Positions 5,748 through 6,993 of a stretch of DNA of 6,993 nucleotides are shown here, one piece after another. The notes under the pieces were generated by a model that saw only the letters and a program-made list of their open reading frames with translations, was not told where the DNA came from and searched no databases. Position numbers and translations under genes: made by a program. Location: positions 1 to 6,993 of the forward strand of contig JAEZOG010000205.1 in assembly GCA_023414155.1 (NCBI GenBank). Direction: 5' to 3'. The first letter of the stretch is position 1, and the number at the start of each line of letters is the position of its first letter. This DNA comes from Cyanobacteria bacterium OH_CFB_184 (lineage in GTDB: Bacteria; Cyanobacteriota; Vampirovibrionia; Gastranaerophilales; Gastranaerophilaceae).

Positions 5748-6668
5748 TTATCCGTTGTTCATTTCTTTTAACTTTAACAATGAATATATTAAATTATTTA
5801 GTGGGGCTTTTAAATTGTGTTTGTAGGCAATTCTGATAATTTCTCCTTGGATTGCATCTATTTCAAGTTTTTTATTTTTTTCAAGATCCTGAAGAGTAGA
5901 TGATTTAAAGTTGATAAATACTTGTTGATCAAGCATTTTCATAATGTCTTCTATTTCTTCATCTGATATTTTTGTGCCGTCAGCTGACGCTATTTTTTGT
6001 CCTTCTTTTACAACGTCGAAATAAGCTAATCGCGCGCTTTCTACAGAATTAATGTGTTTCAATGTCCCGTTTATTAAAGCTGTAAATCCATTATAGGCAG
6101 AGTTTACCAATAGTTTTTTCCACATATCTTTTTTTAGGTCTTCACTTGTTGATGAAGGTATTGAAGAATCTAAAAATAACTTTTCAATCGATTTTAATCT
6201 TGGAGTTATTTCTTTTGTTTGCTCTCCAAGAATGATTTTTCCAGAGCCGGCGTGGTCTATAAATCCTGCCTCCATTGAAGATGCAGAAAGGTAGACTGAA
6301 GCCATAATAACATTCTCTTTACCTAATATTTCGCTTAGAATTTCTTCATTGTTTATTCCGTTTTGAAGAGAGATAATCAATGCGTTTGGCGACATTTTAG
6401 TTTTTATCTGAGCTGCAATTTTTTCTGTATCGTAAGCTTTTGTGCACAGGAGAATTAAGTCCATATTTTTTATTTCTTCAAAAGAGCTGAAAATTTTTGG
6501 ATTTTTTATTTCAATATTTCCTTTCGGGCTCTTAACAAATAATCCTTTATTTTTAATAATAGATGCTGATTTTTCTGTGCCGAAGAAGGTGACGTCTTGA
6601 CCTGCTATTGCAAGTTTTGCGCCGAAATATCCACCTACTGCACCTGTTCCTATAACTCCAATTTTCAT
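5748..6668 (-). CDS. panE: 2-Dehydropantoate 2-reductase (ketopantoate reductase)
   Basis: NADPH-dependent reduction of ketopantoate to pantoate in pantothenate (vitamin B5) and coenzyme A synthesis, in the cytosol. The 306 residues fit the family (about 290-315). The Rossmann motif GTGAVG (7-12) starts the chain after MKIGVI. Lys77 in CTKAYD and Asn103 in SLQNG match the E. coli substrate and cofactor residues. The C-terminal domain carries WKKLLVNSAYN (183-193), with Lys185 as the likely general acid plus Asn189 and Asn193. SSTLQDL (256-262) and LEIDAIQG (268-275) supply Ser257 and Glu269. The frame stays open 62 codons further upstream, but MKIGVIG is the canonical start and has AAGGA about seven bases ahead; the extension would run antisense into the divergent gene. 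The acetyltransferase gene follows after four bases. Related PanE/ApbA-family reductases with other substrates exist, but all key residues are present here. Confidence 0.92.
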   Translation of the reverse strand: MKIGVIGTGAVGGYFGAKLAIAGQDVTFFGTEKSASIIKNKGLFVKSPKGNIEIKNPKIFSSFEEIKNMDLILLCTKAYDTEKIAAQIKTKMSPNALIISLQNGINNEEILSEILGKENVIMASVYLSASSMEAGFIDHAGSGKIILGEQTKEITPRLKSIEKLFLDSSIPSSTSEDLKKDMWKKLLVNSAYNGFTALINGTLKHINSVESARLAYFDVVKEGQKIASADGTKISDEEIEDIMKMLDQQVFINFKSSTLQDLEKNKKLEIDAIQGEIIRIAYKHNLKAPLNNLIYSLLKLKEMNNG

Positions 6669-6692
6669 GTTTGTTCCTTTTACATTCTTGAA

Positions 6693-6721
6693 AAGATATA
6701 AATTATTGTTAATATTGTCTA
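6693..6721 (-). promoter_or_regulatory. Candidate promoter of panE
   Basis: On the minus strand there is TAGACA (6721-6716), a 17-base spacer and TATCTT (6698-6693). Each box matches the sigma70 consensus at four or so positions. The start of transcription would fall near 6686, leaving a short leader of about 18 bases with the AAGGA site. It lies in the 133-base divergent gap between panE and the rightward gene; AT-richness makes this tentative. Confidence 0.35.
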
Positions 6722-6801
6722 AAGCGGAAAATATAAGCTGGCAAAAAAAATATTTTTTAGCTTTCATAATAATACTACCAAACATCGGAAAAGATAAAAA
6801 G

Positions 6802-6993
6802 ATGAATATAAACATTAGTAACGCCATCAGGCCCGCTTTCAAGGCAAATACCATGCCTAAAGAAGAAGCGGACCATTTGAATAATAAATTAAAATCAGCA
6901 GATTCAGTCGATATTTTCTGTCATACAGCGACAGATGAGGATTCTTTTAACAGCGCTAAAATCTTATACAGGTATTTGGAAAAACTTGGAAAA
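6802..6993 (+). CDS. N-terminus of a probable DHH-family phosphoesterase, 3'-truncated
   Basis: Sixty-four codons run off the right edge. Residues about 36-64 read VDIFCHTATDEDSFNSAKI and end YRYLEKLGK. This fits the first motif of DHH/DHHA1 phosphoesterases (NrnA-like oligoribonuclease and pAp phosphatase, and relatives), where His-x-x-x-Asp-x-Asp-Ser begins the metal site and is followed by a helix ending in L-x-x-L-G-K. Here the motif is DED rather than the common DGD. Two starts are possible: ATG 6802 with GGA 12 bases ahead, or ATG 6853 with AAGG eight bases ahead. The longer form adds MNINISNAIRPAFKANT, an N-terminal style I associate with Gastranaerophilales proteins, so 6802 is preferred, weakly. 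It is transcribed divergently from panE. The DHH assignment rests on one motif, so the function remains tentative. Confidence 0.55.
   Translation, partial: MNINISNAIRPAFKANTMPKEEADHLNNKLKSADSVDIFCHTATDEDSFNSAKILYRYLEKLGK

Noticed and set aside
6669..6854. N-terminal hydrophobic extension of panE, resembling a transmembrane segment
   Set aside because: The canonical Rossmann start MKIGVIG at 6668 has a good ribosome site. The extension overlaps the divergent gene antisense and has no counterpart in the family.

Overview
The window is AT-rich bacterial chromosome carrying mostly core metabolic and translation genes, with no mobile element, CRISPR array or RNA gene visible. The organism is probably a low-GC gut-type lineage. 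The short-leader prepilin (N-terminal GFTLAEVLITL followed by a late Cys pair and a DVNGDKKPN motif), the use of GatB, and the apparent FKA-type N-terminus of the last gene recall Candidatus Melainabacteria / Gastranaerophilales. That placement is inference from recalled family style and was not checked by any search.

Layout, left to right. Bases 1-1151 (+) hold the 3' four-fifths of a leucyl aminopeptidase (pepA, peptidase family M17), entering from beyond the left edge. It converges on a thymidine kinase (tdk, 1181-1810, -), and the two share one bidirectional hairpin terminator that contains the last codons and stop of tdk. Next is a single prepilin-type gene (1954-2502, -) with its own strong sigma70-like promoter and its own terminator. 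A 398-base gap (2503-2900) holds that promoter, a small palindrome upstream of it, and the decayed remains of a second tcdA-like gene.

Upstream of the gap lie tcdA (2901-3656, -) and gatB (3656-5116, -), joined by a TAATG stop/start overlap and probably transcribed from an extended -10 promoter just ahead of gatB. Both act on tRNA: GatB in transamidation of misacylated Glu-tRNA(Gln) and Asp-tRNA(Asn), TcdA in making cyclic t6A at position 37. Then come a hexapeptide-repeat sugar O-acetyltransferase (5207-5743, -) and ketopantoate reductase panE (5748-6668, -), four bases apart and transcribed in the order panE then acetyltransferase. At the right edge a divergent gene (6802 onward, +) begins, whose N-terminus resembles DHH-family phosphoesterases.

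The most notable observation is the non-coding gap after tcdA. Read on the minus strand it shows co-linear, mostly in-frame blocks matching tcdA residues of about 155-223, with substitutions at synonymous sites, in-frame stops and single-base indels. This looks like a relic of a diverged tcdA homologue. No complete novel system is seen in this window.
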